Assembly: GCA_034387635.1 (NCBI GenBank)
Contig: JAOANU010000013.1
Coordinates: 124,001-188,000, forward strand
DNA from: Rhodosporidiobolus odoratus
Lineage: Eukaryota > Basidiomycota > Microbotryomycetes > Sporidiobolales > Sporidiobolaceae
DNA length: 64,000 bases
Direction: 5' to 3'
The stretch's first letter is position 1; each line of letters opens with the position of its first letter. Shown here in pieces: positions 1-11,466 of this stretch. The notes beneath the pieces are model-generated. The model ran no database searches, had not been told where the DNA came from, and worked only from the letters and a program-made list of their open reading frames with translations. Made by a program: the position numbers and the translations under genes.

Positions 1-383
1 CTCCGCCGACCCCTTCGCCTGTCTTCAGCGGAACAGGAGGGACGGTACCTGCTTCAGCGCTCGGGGCGGGACTCGTCGGAGGCCTGACGGCGGGTCAACC
101 GATTGACTTGGTCCTCCACGCGAGACTTCTTCAGATGCTTCCCTCGTCGCTCTCGGCGCTTTCAATTCGGACAGAGTTGAACTCTCTTGCGCTGGCCGCT
201 TGGCTTACGGATCAGGGTTGGTGGGAAGGTAGAAGTGCGGAGATGAGGTTACAGGTCTGGCAGAAGACGAGTTATAGTGGGCAGAGGAGGGAGTTTCAGA
301 AGAGGGTTAGGGAGAGGGTGGAGGAGGCTGCGAGCGGGAGGGAGGGGACGAGGATCGAATGGATGAGGTATGAGCAGTGGTAA
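1..383 (+). CDS. Unknown protein, C-terminal part (partial)
   Basis: An open frame runs in from the left edge (frame 3) and stops at TAA 381-383, giving about 126 C-terminal residues. The start lies outside the window. The first ~35 residues are Gly/Ala/Pro-rich and the rest is a charged helical tail rich in Arg, Glu and Trp. No intron signal is needed within the visible part. The gene converges on LSM1, whose stop is 320 bp downstream. I do not recognise the family. It is called real because the frame is open to the edge and codon use matches the neighbouring genes. Confidence 0.55.
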   Translation, partial: PPTPSPVFSGTGGTVPASALGAGLVGGLTAGQPIDLVLHARLLQMLPSSLSALSIRTELNSLALAAWLTDQGWWEGRSAEMRLQVWQKTSYSGQRREFQKRVRERVEEAASGREGTRIEWMRYEQW

Positions 384-704
384 GGCTTATCGCATCAAGC
401 AGCCTGTAGTAGTAGGATCAAAGGTTCAGCAAATCAAGTTGTCGTTCGTTTTCTTCATCCTTGCCCCAGCCTGTGCGTGGCCATCCAGACTCGCGGTCAC
501 TCGCAGATACTGGCATACGGCTGCGCTTCCATTGCTGCGTGACAACCTGGGTATGTGCCCCTGTTTGAAGCGCAAATCATTCTGCAATCCTCCTTTGCTT
601 CTTCTTTTCTCGGCAGCTCAAGCCCGTGTAATGAATAAAAGGCTGCTCCCGTCTCTCTCTTCCTATCCTCCTTTGACCCCTGTCTCCCCTCCTCGCGCAT
701 CTGA
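384..704. other. Convergent intergenic spacer
   Basis: About 320 bp between the stop of the left-edge gene and the stop of LSM1. It holds the two 3' untranslated regions. Short overlapping frames exist on both strands but none has coding character. I see nothing else in it. Confidence 0.6.
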
Positions 705-1505
705 CTAGTACGCATCCCCCTCCCCACCTTCCTCCCCAAACCCTTGCCGTTCAAACAGGACCTTCTCCCGATCCTTCTTGTCCGTGAGGCGGTGTTTTTG
801 TTCTGAAGCGAGGAGGGAGGAGAGTTGCGTCCACGGGACGAGGGTTAGGGATTGTAAGGGGGCGTCTTCGAGGTCGAGGTCCTGCGAGGGGTGGGAACGC
901 GTCGAAAGGAAAAGTTTGTGCGAAGGCGGGGTGAGGGAAAGAAGGAGAATGTGGAAAGATCAGCTCTTCATCCCGTCGAGTGCGAGCATCTTGCGTAAAC
1001 GTTACGTAATCAACGTACGCCAGCGAGAACGCCCAGTCTAGCGGGAAGACAGAGAGCGGGAAAACGTACCACTTCACCCAGCAATACCACATTTTCTCCC
1101 CTCACCAAAAACACCCCTCGTTCCGTCTGAGCGTAGCACTTACTAGGCGGGTGATACAAGCGTTCAATAGTTTGCGTCAAGACGAGATTGGCTGCGCGCG
1201 TGAGGAGGTTCGAATCAGCCTGGAGAAGAGGGAGAAAAGGGGAAAAGAAAGAGGTGAAAGGACGAACCGTATTGATCGTAACTCCGCAGGACGCCGATGA
1301 GTTTTCGGTCGTCTCGGAGGTGGACGAGGACCTTTTCTGCGGGCAGGAAGGCGAAGCAGGTGAAGGAGCAAGTTGGCCGACGGGGGGCAGTGGGAATGTT
1401 GATCAACAACCACTTCGAGGCGAGGAGGGAGGGGTTGTACGTACTGTCTACGAGGTCGAGGAGTGCTCCCGATGTAGTGTAATTGAGGTTACCGAGGGGG
1501 TCCAT
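705..1505 (-). CDS. LSM1: Sm-like protein LSm1, mRNA decapping activator
   Basis: Four exons on the minus strand: 1445-1505, 1268-1336, 1070-1191 and 705-881. They sum to 429 nt (142 residues) with every junction in phase. LSm1 is the subunit that distinguishes the cytoplasmic Lsm1-7 ring, which with Pat1 binds oligoadenylated mRNA ends and promotes decapping. The Sm fold is clear: Sm1 has KVLVHLRDDRKLIGVLRSYD (residues ~22-41) followed by ANLVL, and Sm2 has GVFLVRGENVVLLGEV. The N-terminal TTSGALLDLVD helix and the IERLYHP stretch are typical of LSm1 rather than other LSm proteins. The last intron (882-1069) is 188 nt, long for this locus. It is divergent from a small unknown gene at 1741. 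Confidence 0.93.
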
Positions 1506-1740
1506 CGAAAGAAGAAGCGGGGCAGGGAGGAGGGAGAGAGTGACAAGCGAGGAAGGAGTGACGCTGTTGTACTCAGAAACGGCTTAGCTGTCAAGGAGTG
1601 TGCTGATCTAGTTGCCTATCCAGCCTTATCGGTTACAGCTGTTGTTGTGGGAATGATCGAAACGATGAGAGCGGAGCGACGGCTTGTTCTCCGTCCGCAC
1701 ACACGCTGCTATCTTGTTCGCGCGTCATGATAAGAAGCTC

Positions 1741-2211
1741 ATGAAGCTAGCAGCATCGGGCTTGCGGAGCCCGTGCGCGCCGCCGACTGTCCGGCGAGAT
1801 CTCCTCCTTTCGAAACAGCACTCTGTGACGAGGCGAGACTACCAGAATGCAGCGGCGGAAATCGCTGCGGCGCTTGTACGTCCTTATCCTATCTATTGAG
1901 CTAACCGGCCGCGCTCACTTCCTGGCTCGCAGCACGCCTACCGATGTCCCTGCTCTATATCCGATTTTCCTCTTTTCTGCTGTAAGACAGCGCCGGCTGC
2001 CCCTACCCCCTGCTACGTTCGGCCATGACATTGCGACACCGTCTTTGCAGGCTGGCAAGGCCACACTTCGACCTTAGCGTTTTTCCATCGCATGCTTGCT
2101 GTCGACAAGCAGTTTGCTCGATCCGGGGCGAATGCGCCTGCTGAACCAACTCTACGACGCAATGCCACGGCGGAAGCTTCAGGCCTACTCTTCGCTCGAG
2201 TAGACCACTGA
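1741..2211 (+). CDS. Small unknown protein (three exons, tentative)
   Basis: Candidate model: exons 1741-1875, 1933-1981 and 2051-2211, 345 nt, 114 residues, all junctions in phase. Both introns look good. The first has a GTACGT donor, a CTAAC branch-like site and a CGCAG acceptor. The second has GTAAGA and TTGCAG. The N-terminus is basic with a run of hydroxylated residues, which could be a mitochondrial presequence (inference). I do not recognise the protein. The case rests on splice signals and an uninterrupted spliced frame; the short length makes chance possible. It is divergent from LSM1 with 235 bp between starts. Confidence 0.35.
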
Positions 2212-2744
2212 GTGGCTTCGAAACGCATCAAGCGCCGGAGTAAGCGAGTTAGTCAACTTTTTCCCTGTCTACCCAATTGCTTGACCCCGCTGACTCTTTA
2301 TAGCTCTGCAGAGTTCGAATCGGTGCAGCTGCTTGCTTTGAGCTCTTGGCTGTGAGTCAACACGACCCACGAGACCGACAGGAAGCGCCAGGCAGGGAAA
2401 AGGAAACGGAGAGGAATGCTGCAGATTGCACGTCGCTAGCTCTGCTCGGGTCTTGTCTAGCGTTGCGCTGCGTCCTGCGAGTGAAGTCTTACTCTGACAC
2501 ATACCGCGAGCCTCGACGAACACCTTCGCGGTCGACGCACTGACCTCGTGCCTTACCGGTTGCGTTCCTTCCTCTCCCTCTCCGAGTCGTTCTTTCTCCC
2601 AATTTGCCAAGTCTCGGACTCTATCGCTTCCCGTGTACACCTAGTACTACTCTTTCCACCAATCGACCCTTCACTCGTTCGTTCTCCCAGCCCGACCACC
2701 GACGTCGCCTCTTAGCGCCTCTTCTGCCTTCCAAGCACCCGAGT
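2212..2744. other. Intergenic region
   Basis: About 530 bp between the small gene above and the next candidate coding region. The right part is pyrimidine-rich (CTCTCCCTCTCC-type runs), like a fungal promoter/5' leader on the plus strand. No supported gene is seen. Confidence 0.4.
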
Positions 2745-4294
2745 ATGCCTTCAGCCGTCTCCGACACCGAGCGTGCACCCTCTCCTCCGCCTTCTCTCTC
2801 CTCCCTCGCCCACGTACCGGTGATAGGTCCAGCGCCGGCTCTCCTCCACTCCCGCGCGTGCCGACCGCCCCCCTTCCCGCCGACCTCGTCGATGATTCCT
2901 ATCGACAGCCCGCTCTTTGGTGGACTCTACTACGACCCTGACAATGGTATGGTGGTATGGGAGTCCCGAGGGCCAAGGGGACATGCCGCCGACCTACTCG
3001 GAGGTAGATTGGGAAGGCCAAGAAGACGAAGAAGACGTTGGCCAGTGCGAACCTTTCGAGCGCGCGTGCAGGGTATGCTGCGTCGAACCGACCTCGCCAA
3101 GCTTCTACAACGGTTGCGACACTGGAATGAAGCAAAGGAGGTCGACCGGGACAGGTCGCAGCAATGTCCTCTGATGGGATAGATCGGGTTCACCGAGACG
3201 CTGCACTTCGCACACCTCGTGCAAGTCGCGACAGAACTGACTCTTGGTAGACGTCGAGTCCTGGCCGATACTCCCAGCGACGAATCGCGGCTTTCGGCGA
3301 GAAACGCTGTCCTGGATGCACGCCGCGTACGTTTCCTACTTCGCCTCGTTCTCTCGTACTAATGTGTGCCGCAAACATGGCTCATCTCTTGCTCGATAGC
3401 CGATCTCGGATGGAGCGGGCTCCGACGCAGACGAGGAAGAGCCTCGCGGTCACGTCTGCTCCGTCTCCTGCGCCCTACCCCGTAATATCAGCATTTCCGG
3501 CGCTGGACCAGTCCTACAGCATGTCGACTCCTCCGGTGATGCCATCCGTCCGCTTCGGCTCCCTCTTTCCCGCCGCCGCGGCCTTACCCACCCACGACCG
3601 CATAAACCAGCTCGTCCTCGTCCACGTGCCCGCTCCTCGACCGACGACCGGTCTACTTACGACGACGACGACGAGGACACCCCATTGGGCCGTCTTCCTC
3701 GCAACCATTTCAACCTTCTCAACCGACTATCGTCCACTCGCACCCGCCTCCCTCCAGATCACCCCGACCTTGTCGACTCTACGCAGACTTCTCGCATTCA
3801 AGGACCTCGCTGCGACCCCCTGCTCCGTAACTCACCGCAACCAGTGGGCGCAAACTCAGGTTCCGCCTCCTCCGGTAACGACCTCCCTCCGCCTCGCCCC
3901 CGCCTTATCCAGACATCGCCGACAGAGTCCTCTCATGCGCGTTCCGGCCTCTCCGACGACGCATTCTCCACATTAGCGTCCAGCGACCCCTCTCCTTTTG
4001 CCCGACTTCGCCGAATCCTACCTCGACTTCCCAAAATGGGCGTTGTCGCGCCATCTGCCTACTACCCTGAGGGTCGCTCAGCCCACAGTGAATCTTCCCT
4101 CTCTACTACGTTCTTCTCGCTCTTACCCGCCTGGCGATCCCGAACGACTTCGTCTTCAAGCCATCGAAGACGCTCTTGACGAGGAGGCGAGGGTTCGACT
4201 TCGGGCGAGGTTCAGGGCTCAAGTCGCTCAGAGGGAGGTACTGCAAGCAGTAAGCGTAGCTGAGGGACCTCTTGAAGCAGCATTTGTCGGCTGA
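2745..4294 (+). CDS. Unknown protein-coding locus, exon structure not resolved
   Basis: Several stretches have coding character but lie in different frames, so introns I could not place must be present. They are: a Ser/Pro-rich start at 2745 (MPSAVSDTERAPSPPPS); an acidic stretch at ~2970-3170 containing the motif CRVCC; a long frame from ~3405 to 4179 with an Asp run (~3660-3675) and many Ser/Thr/Pro/Arg; and an acidic/basic helical tail in another frame ending at 4294. The composition suggests a largely disordered protein with a small Cys-containing part. I do not recognise the family. It could also be two adjacent genes. Confidence 0.35.
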
Positions 4295-4424
4295 GTGGGC
4301 GGGTTGGGCGGTGCTGTTGAGTTGGTTTGATTCACGGGTCTTTTTTTTCCTGTCTCGCCGGGCGCTTCTGCACTGGCGTGGCTGGGCCTTTTGCTCTACT
4401 CGGCTGACTGTTTGCAACGTCGAC

Positions 4425-5058
4425 ATGGCTCTAGCTATTGCAGCCCAGGCAGCCAGTTTTCGTCCCTCGACCTCGACAGCTGCTTTGCCTCGTCTCGCTC
4501 GGGAAGAGGAGGAGAAGATCGCAAAGTATGTTTCTCGCACACCCGACCGCCGCAAGGAGCTTTGTGCAACCCTCCAATGCTTTACTTCAGACAGGAAAGC
4601 GCCATTGATGGTTGACGCCCTGACCCTCGTACCCTTGCCACCGTTCCTGCCGCTCCCTCTTGCTTTCTTCACTCTTTCGTGTCTTTTCGTCACTCGTTAC
4701 TTCTGTGTGTATACCTATGCGTAGTGCAGGACTCTGTGTCCTGCCTGTATATTTTCTCTCTCTCTCTCTTCCCCCATCCACCTTCCCAATCCTCGCCGGT
4801 TGGCTTGGGAAGCCACTTCCGTAATCTGTTTTACATCGGGCTTATGGTTCGGACGCGTGTGACGGGAGACGGGTTTGTCACACGTACCCTAGCTACTATG
4901 CTGCACTGCTTGCTTGTTGTGTTGTTTGCGAGAGAGCGTTGAGAGACCAAGTTGGGAAGGTCGCCTTGGTGGCCGGTTTAGTTCAAAAGTTGCAGGACGA
5001 GTCTCAGTCGGTGTACCATGCGCTTACTCCTGAGAAGCTGCGGATGTCGGGTAGGTGA
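4425..5058 (+). CDS. Small helical protein, unknown (tentative two-exon model)
   Basis: Exon 4425-4525 begins at ATG with an Ala-rich, Ser/Thr-rich N-terminus and ends in EEEEKIAK at a GTATGT donor. A second coding stretch ends at TGA 5056-5058 and contains VGKVALVAGLVQKLQDE and LTPEKLRMSGR. Joining 4525 to 4935 keeps the frame and gives 74 residues. The intervening 409 nt is long for an intron here and could hide a middle exon. The two pieces read naturally as one amphipathic helical protein, but I cannot name it. Confidence 0.35.
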
Positions 5059-5418
5059 TTAGAGAAATATGCGGGGTCTCCGAGCTCGGGGAAAGGAGAA
5101 CGTGGAAGTGTTGTCGCCGTTGTGATCGCGGTTGCATTTCCTTCGTCTCTTTCTCTTCCTTTTCCCCATCTGTTCCCCTCTGTCAGTCGTGTATACCTAC
5201 TCGTCTCCTGCTCGTGTGCACCCTAGTCACTCTGTACACCCACCACATACCCCCCGAGCTCGCTCGCGAGACTCCACCTCACCTCGCCGCCTCGTCGCCT
5301 CGAACACGCTTCTTTCACGCTCCGAAGATTGCCAGAGTAGCTCATACGCTCTTTTTAGAGTATCTACGATCCTCGACGCCAAACCTCCTACCGCTCATCC
5401 TCTTGCTCCACGCCTGCT
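5059..5418. other. Intergenic, pyrimidine-rich
   Basis: About 360 bp with long C/T-rich runs on the plus strand, as expected for a promoter and 5' leader of the gene starting at 5419. No other feature seen. Confidence 0.45.
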
Positions 5419-6537
5419 ATGGCCCTCCTGCACCAACGGTCCGTCTCCGTTCCCCTCGACACTACAGCTCCACTCAGGCCCTTCCCCCACCGCCGCAGTC
5501 AGTGCATCACTTCTCTCTCAGACGTCGTCCGGCCTCGCACCGCCACCTTCCCCTTGACGTTGGCTCAACCCGAGTCCACCGTCGATGTCGTCGTCCTTGG
5601 CATTCCCACCGCTCGACACATCCGCCCTCGTCGTAACGCCGGTAGCATTGGCGCGAAGAGGTGGGCTGTCTACGAAGGTTCGAAAAGCGAGACAATCTTC
5701 ATGCCTACCCTCCCGCCTTCGCTCGACCTTTTCTCAACCGCCGCTCAACTCGAAGCCCCCGGAGCATTCCGCTTTGACGATCGGGTCGAGAGGTGGAGGC
5801 TCAAAGTTGATAGCTCTGTCACCGAGTGGAAGCAGAAGGAAAAGATTGAAAAGTTGGTCGAGGTGTTGCAGGAGATCAAGAAGAGGGAGGAGGAACAGAT
5901 GGAGCAGCACCAGGTGGTCGACTTGGCTGGGTTTGTCGCTAGCGAGTTCATGGCTCACAAGATTGTCACTGTGCGGGCGAAGAAAGCCTCTGCCAAGGTC
6001 GTCGCTGTGAAGGCACCGGGCATCCAAGACTCGGAGGTGCGTTCCTCTCCTCCATTTTCTCTCGTCAACCTTCGGGGTTAATAAGCTACCGCTGTGATCG
6101 CCCTGCAGCCCTCCTCAGTCTCTCGGTCGTCTTCCTCCCCGCGCCACCTCATGCACTCGAGACCACCCTCCTCCGTCGTGCCCCTCGCCTTCCCAGCTCC
6201 ATCCCTTTCCTCCAACGAGGCTTGCCTCCACCTCCCCGTCGAGGCTATCCCGCACGGCGACGAGTCCCTCAAGCGTATGCCCTCCGTCCCCACCCTCGCC
6301 TATGACGATGACTCTGCCAAGGTCAACAGCAAGAGGCAATCTCGAGTCCGCTCCCTCACCGAGATGGTGCTCAGGGTCGTCCTTGTCGCCAACAAGGGTA
6401 AGCCCATCAGGGAGTCACGGCTCTCGCCCAGCGAGGCAGGCTCGTCGGTCAAGCTCGTCGACATCGGCGAGGAGGCGCCGAAGAAGAAGAAGTGGAAGAG
6501 GTTCAGCATGATGGTCGCGGGCAAGGTTGGCATGTAA
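5419..6537 (+). CDS. Unknown Ser/Pro-rich protein with a coiled coil
   Basis: Two exons, 5419-6036 and 6109-6537, joined in phase across a 72-nt GTGCGT...CTGCAG intron. The product is 348 residues. The first ~90 residues are basic and low complexity. A Glu/Lys/Gln-rich helix from about residue 125 to 170 (KEKIEKLVEVLQEIKKREEE) should form a coiled coil. The second exon is Ser/Pro-rich and ends in a Lys cluster (PKKKKWKRF) before the hydrophobic tail MMVAGKVGM. No family is recognised. The start is the first ATG of the open frame and could lie further in. Confidence 0.65.
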
Positions 6538-6766
6538 GGGTTCATCTCGACTGCAATAGTCGCAAGTTCCTCATACTTCTCTTCTGTCACTCATCTGTCG
6601 TGCAACGTATGCTTCTATGCCTTCAGCCTTGCTCGCATCGCCTTTTTGGCCACTTTTCCACTATAAGGCTCGAGGGTCACCGGAGGGGCTGTCAGGGGCT
6701 GTCGCATACAGGACTTGCCTGTGTAAAGTTAACCGCAGCTAGAAACGGGATCGGTCCAAGGGGAAG

Positions 6767-7764
6767 AGGCTCTACCTGCGCTAAAGGCATGCTGGCGGCG
6801 GGGGAAACGAGGTTGAGAAGGTCAATCAGAGGAATAGGAGGACCGCTGGTCCGGACGCAAGGCAGCGATTTTGTGCATCACAGGATCGTTGCAATGCGAG
6901 CAAGTACTGCCATCTACACCAACTTGCGCTTGAGCTTGATGTGCTTCCTCGCCTGTTTCCAGCTCTTGATCTTCTTCCCTTCTGGTGTGCAAAGATGATA
7001 GGCACAGGTCTCGCAGAGTGTCTTCGGACGACCCTTGAACTGCTGAAAGGATAGCATGCAAGACGTCTAGAGGCGGAAGTGGTCAGTCGTGCTCGCAAAA
7101 CAATAAGCGATACGGGCGGTCAGGCTGGATCTAACGTACCCGCCCGAAGCTGTCTCGATCCCGCTTGCAGACCTTGCAGACGTCGCCGGTCTCCTTGGCG
7201 AGTCCCTTGTGACCTTTATGCTGGCACCATTTCAGGGCTGCATCGAAGTCAATGATCTCGGACGCTCCGTTCCAAAGCCGACCGTTGCAAGCTTGGCAGG
7301 CGGTATGTTGACCAAAGCGGGTTATGCTAGCCATCGAAGTCTGAAGCGATGAACATGAGTGCGCAATGCGGACGGATTGATGTATGGAAGAGGAAGGCTG
7401 GTACAGAACTGGAAAAAAGGACGCACCTTCTTCAGACCGGCAACCGCTTGATCCGCCCCAAGTTCTGCCGCAAAGTCGCAGGTGTCGGAGAGTTGGAGAC
7501 GAGTGTAAGTTGCGCTTGGCGGCTTGCGGACCCTTTTCTTCATCGACGACGGTTTTGGGGCGGCATCGTCCGGCGCAACTGCAGGCTCGGCTGCTGCTGC
7601 GCGGCCGCCTTCGTCGTCCGCCGTGTTGCCGTCGCCCCCGTCGAAACCTTTGTCTTCACCCGCGTGGCCGCCAGGGTTGCCGCGATCATTGCCGCCGCGT
7701 GAAGAAGCATTGCCGGGTTGATCATTAGAGTTGTCGGAAGCGGGAGGTGGGGGTGGAATGTCGT
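6767..7764. repeat. Duplicated block, copy A
   Basis: About 1 kb that is nearly identical to 11916-12897 in the same orientation, 5.15 kb away. Identity begins at AGGCTCTACCTGCGCT (6767) and ends near GTGGAATGTCG (7764). The copies differ by a few substitutions and small indels; for example copy A has about 15-20 extra bases near 7678-7700. The block carries the last two exons and part of the preceding exon of a minus-strand gene. Sequence on either side differs between the copies. No terminal inverted repeats were seen at the ends. Confidence 0.9.
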
Positions 7765-7858
7765 GACGACGAGATAGCTGCAAGCGAAGATTTGGTAAGA
7801 CACACTCTATGGCGAGTTTGGTAGACGCGAGAAGCTCACCCAACATTGTCCGCATCAC
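6914..7858 (-). CDS. Cysteine-rich C-terminal domain gene, copy A (5' end unclear)
   Basis: Minus-strand exons end at 6914: 6914-7066 (51 codons with stop), 7140-7340 (67 codons), and an exon from 7427 upward to about 7788, where a TTGCAG acceptor lies in a different context from copy B. The C-terminal ~115 residues hold Cys pairs (ACQAC, CKVCKR, CETC) plus WCQHKGH, suggesting a zinc-binding module, followed by a very basic tail (KHIKLKRKLV). Upstream is an acidic, Ala/Asp/Gly-rich low-complexity region. In this copy the frame runs intact through the splice junction at 7427. I do not recognise the family. The first exons are uncertain, so this could be a transcribed gene fragment rather than a full gene. 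Confidence 0.5.
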
Positions 7859-8273
7859 CTAGCAGGCGACCCGCTAGCACCGGGCGAGTCTTTGGATGAT
7901 CCGCACGAGCCTATCCTGCAGAAGAAGGCACGTCAACACCTATTGCGAGATCATGCAGGAGTTTGCACTCACACTTGGCTGTTGTAGGTCATCAGTAAGT
8001 GGTAAGAGGGGAACGATACTCGAGTCGTTTTTTTACGAAGGGTGGGGCGGGAGGAGAGGGCAAGGCCATATTGCGGGGACCTGCTGTTGATTGGGTGCGC
8101 TCGCAAGACGTGTGGAGAAGCTCTGGCGTGGCCTCGTTGGCTTGTACAGAGAGTTCAACACTGGCTGAAGCAGAGAAGTTTAGTACTAGCGATGATGAAT
8201 CTTCTCCGTCAACTGGCCTGGGCGTGGGAGAGCAGACTACTACTGCAGGAGACAGCCACATCTGACCTCGATC
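7765..8273. other. Sequence unique to copy A flank
   Basis: About 500 bp between the duplicated block and the gene starting at 8274. A possible minus-strand intron (GTGAGC donor near 7842, TTGCAG acceptor near 7789) suggests upstream exons for the copy A gene, but the frame is not continuous. No other supported gene. Confidence 0.35.
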
Positions 8274-11200
8274 ATGCTACGGGCATCTTACCCGGGTCCG
8301 CCCCCTTCGCATCCTCCGCCTCGCCGTTCCGACGTCTTGCTGCCCATCAGGCGTCCTCGCTATCCCGCAAGCCTTTCCTTCCCGCCCGAGGCGGCAAAAG
8401 CTTTATCAGAGCTTCCGCACGCGCATAGGACCCGTCTAGCCAACATCAGCAACAGCCTACCACCTCCATACGCGCCCGCCTTCACCTCCATACGCGCCCG
8501 CCTTCACCTCCATCTCCTCTGCCACCGCTCCTTTGCAGCGTCTCTCGCCCTCCCACTCTCCCACCATCTTCACCCCGGCTGTGGTAGCAGATGATCCATT
8601 GCATGCCCGTCCGACCCTTACTACGCCTTCCCCCCTCTCTGCTGCCTCCAGCCAGACCCAGCAGAAATTGCCATCTTTCGGTCCTGCGCCGGCCCGCTCC
8701 CCTGGTACAGAACGACTCACACAAAGCCGAAATTGGGCTGGAGTCCGTTGGGGCGTATCCTGGCCCGGGAACGCTGATGGCTGATCTCGAGCTTGAGGAA
8801 GCGGGGCACGCTGAACAGAGTGGTAGCGGACCGTCGAGCAGCAATGAACGGTCGGTGGCGGCAGCAAACAGTGCTGCAATCAGTCCTACAAGTCTCAAGC
8901 GCTGCAGGCAACTCTCGGGCAGCACCAAGAAGAAGAGGAAATGGGCGGAAGTGGACGGAAGGCAGGATGTGGAAGGGGCAAAGCCACCATTCTCGCTAGA
9001 ACAACCGTTCTTCTTCTCCACCGGAGGCCTCAAAGTCACTGTCAACCTGGTCAAGGATGGTGAGGCAATGGCTGCGCCCCTTAGCCAGAGTGGACTGTTG
9101 GAGGCGGAACAGGTCACCGTCGTCTTCGAAGCCTTGGAGCAAACTAGATCGGCAGGCCACTACACCGCACCGTTTCCATCTGTTCGGGCTGCCAAAGCTC
9201 TCCACCCTCTCTACTCTGCTCTTTCCACTGCCGCCCTACGATCATCCTTCCCCTTCCAACCTCTCCCTCCACATCCGCTCAACAACCATGTCGCATCCGG
9301 GGGCGTTCTTCCCCACTACACCTACTATCTCTTGGCGTGGGCTCATACAGAAGCGATCCCGCGAGCAGTCCTCGCTTTCTTCGGCCTGCCGCAATGGGTC
9401 GAGGAAGCCAAAGCAGCGCACGTCGATGTGCACTGGGACGAGTTGCAGGCAGCAAGCAGAGAGTATATTGAGAAGGGGGGAGCAGCTGGCGGGTTGTGTC
9501 GTATGCTTGAGTATTGGGGATATTTGAAGGGGTGGGACTTCTTCCCTTCAGATTGTCCCCTCTACTTCCGCCCTAAAGCCCACCTTCCAGGTCCCGAAGC
9601 CGCGATTCACTCGCTCAATCAGCTAGCGCTACGTGCAATCACGGCATATGACCAGCTCCACCCGGGACAGCTCAAGGTGAAGTTCAGCTTTGGCGGGACT
9701 GCCGACGCCGTCGACGAGAACTTCAGTCGCAGCTTCGTCATGCAACCCGAAGCTCTACACAGCGGTTCTCGACATTCTCTCGCAGCAGAAGGCGGTACCA
9801 ACGTCTCTGCTTGCGCCGACCTCGCTTCAGCTCCCCCTCTCACTTCTTTTCTCGCTTCTCTCTCTCCCACAACCTCTCTCACATCTCCAATTTCCTGTGC
9901 CTCTCTGAACTTGACGGTAGCCCTTCTCGTCCTTCAGCGCCATGGGAGCTGTAAGGATGTAGCCCAGGTGATTCACATTATGAAGGACAGATTGGCAGCG
10001 CAGCAGGATGAGCGGGCTCGCTTAAGGGAGGCAGGCAAGGGTTTGGCAAGCGAGGAGGAGGAGCAGAACAAAACGCACCGATCGTCTCTCCGGCACGAGC
10101 GCTTTGCAACGGATGGCCTGGCCCCGCATCGCCCTTTCATTCCCCCTCGACCCGTTCCTTTCTCTGCCACCGCCCCCAACACTCCCAAAATCCCAGTTGC
10201 GAAGGCATTCACCTCGTCGGGGATCCCCTCGACAGCTTCCTCTTCTGCGCCTCCTGTGACAACAGGTTCCTGCGCTCCACCTGCCAGTAAGCTGGCTCAA
10301 GGCGCCTCAGACTCGACTGTACCTCCGCGACTTGTCGTTCCCACCTCCCGAACCTACACCGCCGACGAGTTCTGCAGTGCCGTCAAAGCTGGTACTTTCG
10401 ATCTCGGGCACTGCACCGAGAGGAATAGTGATGGCTCCTCGGGTGCGCAAGTATGGCAGTCACACCAGTTTGAGAAGGCTTGGATTTGTAATCTACGAGT
10501 CAATTCTCCCCCCTGTCCTCTAGTGACGCGTCCTTCATTGACACATACCAATATCTGTACTTGTGTGGTTTTTAACAGGGTTGTCCTTTCGTCGGCTCTC
10601 TTGCACAGGTCGAGACTCATCGCAAAGGCCAGTTCTGTCAAGGAAGGTGGCCAAAGATCATGCTGGACAACAGGGTAGAGTATGCTGTGCGTTATACCTT
10701 TCTCCGCGGTATCTCGTATTGCATTTGTCTTGTCCACAGTGTGTCGTCACCTCTGACAGAAATGCCTGCACATCAACGTTGTCTATTTCTGGTGCACTAC
10801 AGGTCGCATTCGATGGTTTCATCGGAGGCACGTCAAGCTCCGAGGTTTGTAGTAGGATCAGCAACTTTGCCGCGTCAGTGAATAAGGTTACTTGCCCCAA
10901 GGAGGTGCGCCAGCTCCCCGTTCTTTCTCCGCCTAAGTGCTTGTGTGAGGCTGATGGGGCAACTTCCCTGAGATGCAGGGCTGTCTTTCGATCGTCAGCA
11001 GGAAGTACCTCCCAACCCACCTCGAGGACCACCCTTCTCTTTCGAGCAAGGTCTACATCCGACCGGGCAACGGTTCACCGGAGGTACTGGCCGTGCCGGA
11101 TGTTTGGAAGGCGGCATCAGCTCGGTGGTCGCATGCGTCTACCCAATGTCAGTTGGTCAATGCAGGCAATCCGCTTTCAGCTCGGCCCAAAAAATCCGCA

Positions 11201-11466
11201 GCAATACCTCCCCATTGACAGTCGAGCATTCACTAAAGTACCCTTACTCCTTCGCAGCGTCGCCAGCCCCACATTCCTCAGTCTCCACCCCGCTCCCCTC
11301 CACATCGCTTCTCACCCCCAAGTCCGCTTCGAAGTCCGCTTCTGGAGCCGTGCAGCCAAGGGGTCAACAGACGAGCAGTCGTGCGATTGGTGTTCCGGTT
11401 GGCAGCAAAGTCCCGGCATTGACCACGAGTAACCAAGCTGAGTTCAAGATCACGACATCAACATAA
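8274..11466 (+). CDS. Unknown large protein, multi-exon
   Basis: The main exon is an open stretch from about 8750 to 10430. It contains a folded-looking region (for example LPHYTYYLLAWAHTEAIPRA and LEYWGYLKGWDFFPSDCPLY) followed by Ser/Pro-rich linkers. Downstream exons are short: one of about 10579-10686 reads GCPFVGSLAQVETHRKGQFC..., the next (~10740-10842) reads CVVTSDRNACTSTLSISGAL, and the last, Ser/Thr-rich, ends at TAA 11464-11466. The likely start is ATG 8274. Just after it a 22-bp tandem duplication (8459-8502) shifts the frame, so the 5' end may be damaged or spliced differently. I do not recognise the family. The gene lies between the two copies of the duplicated block. Confidence 0.55.
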
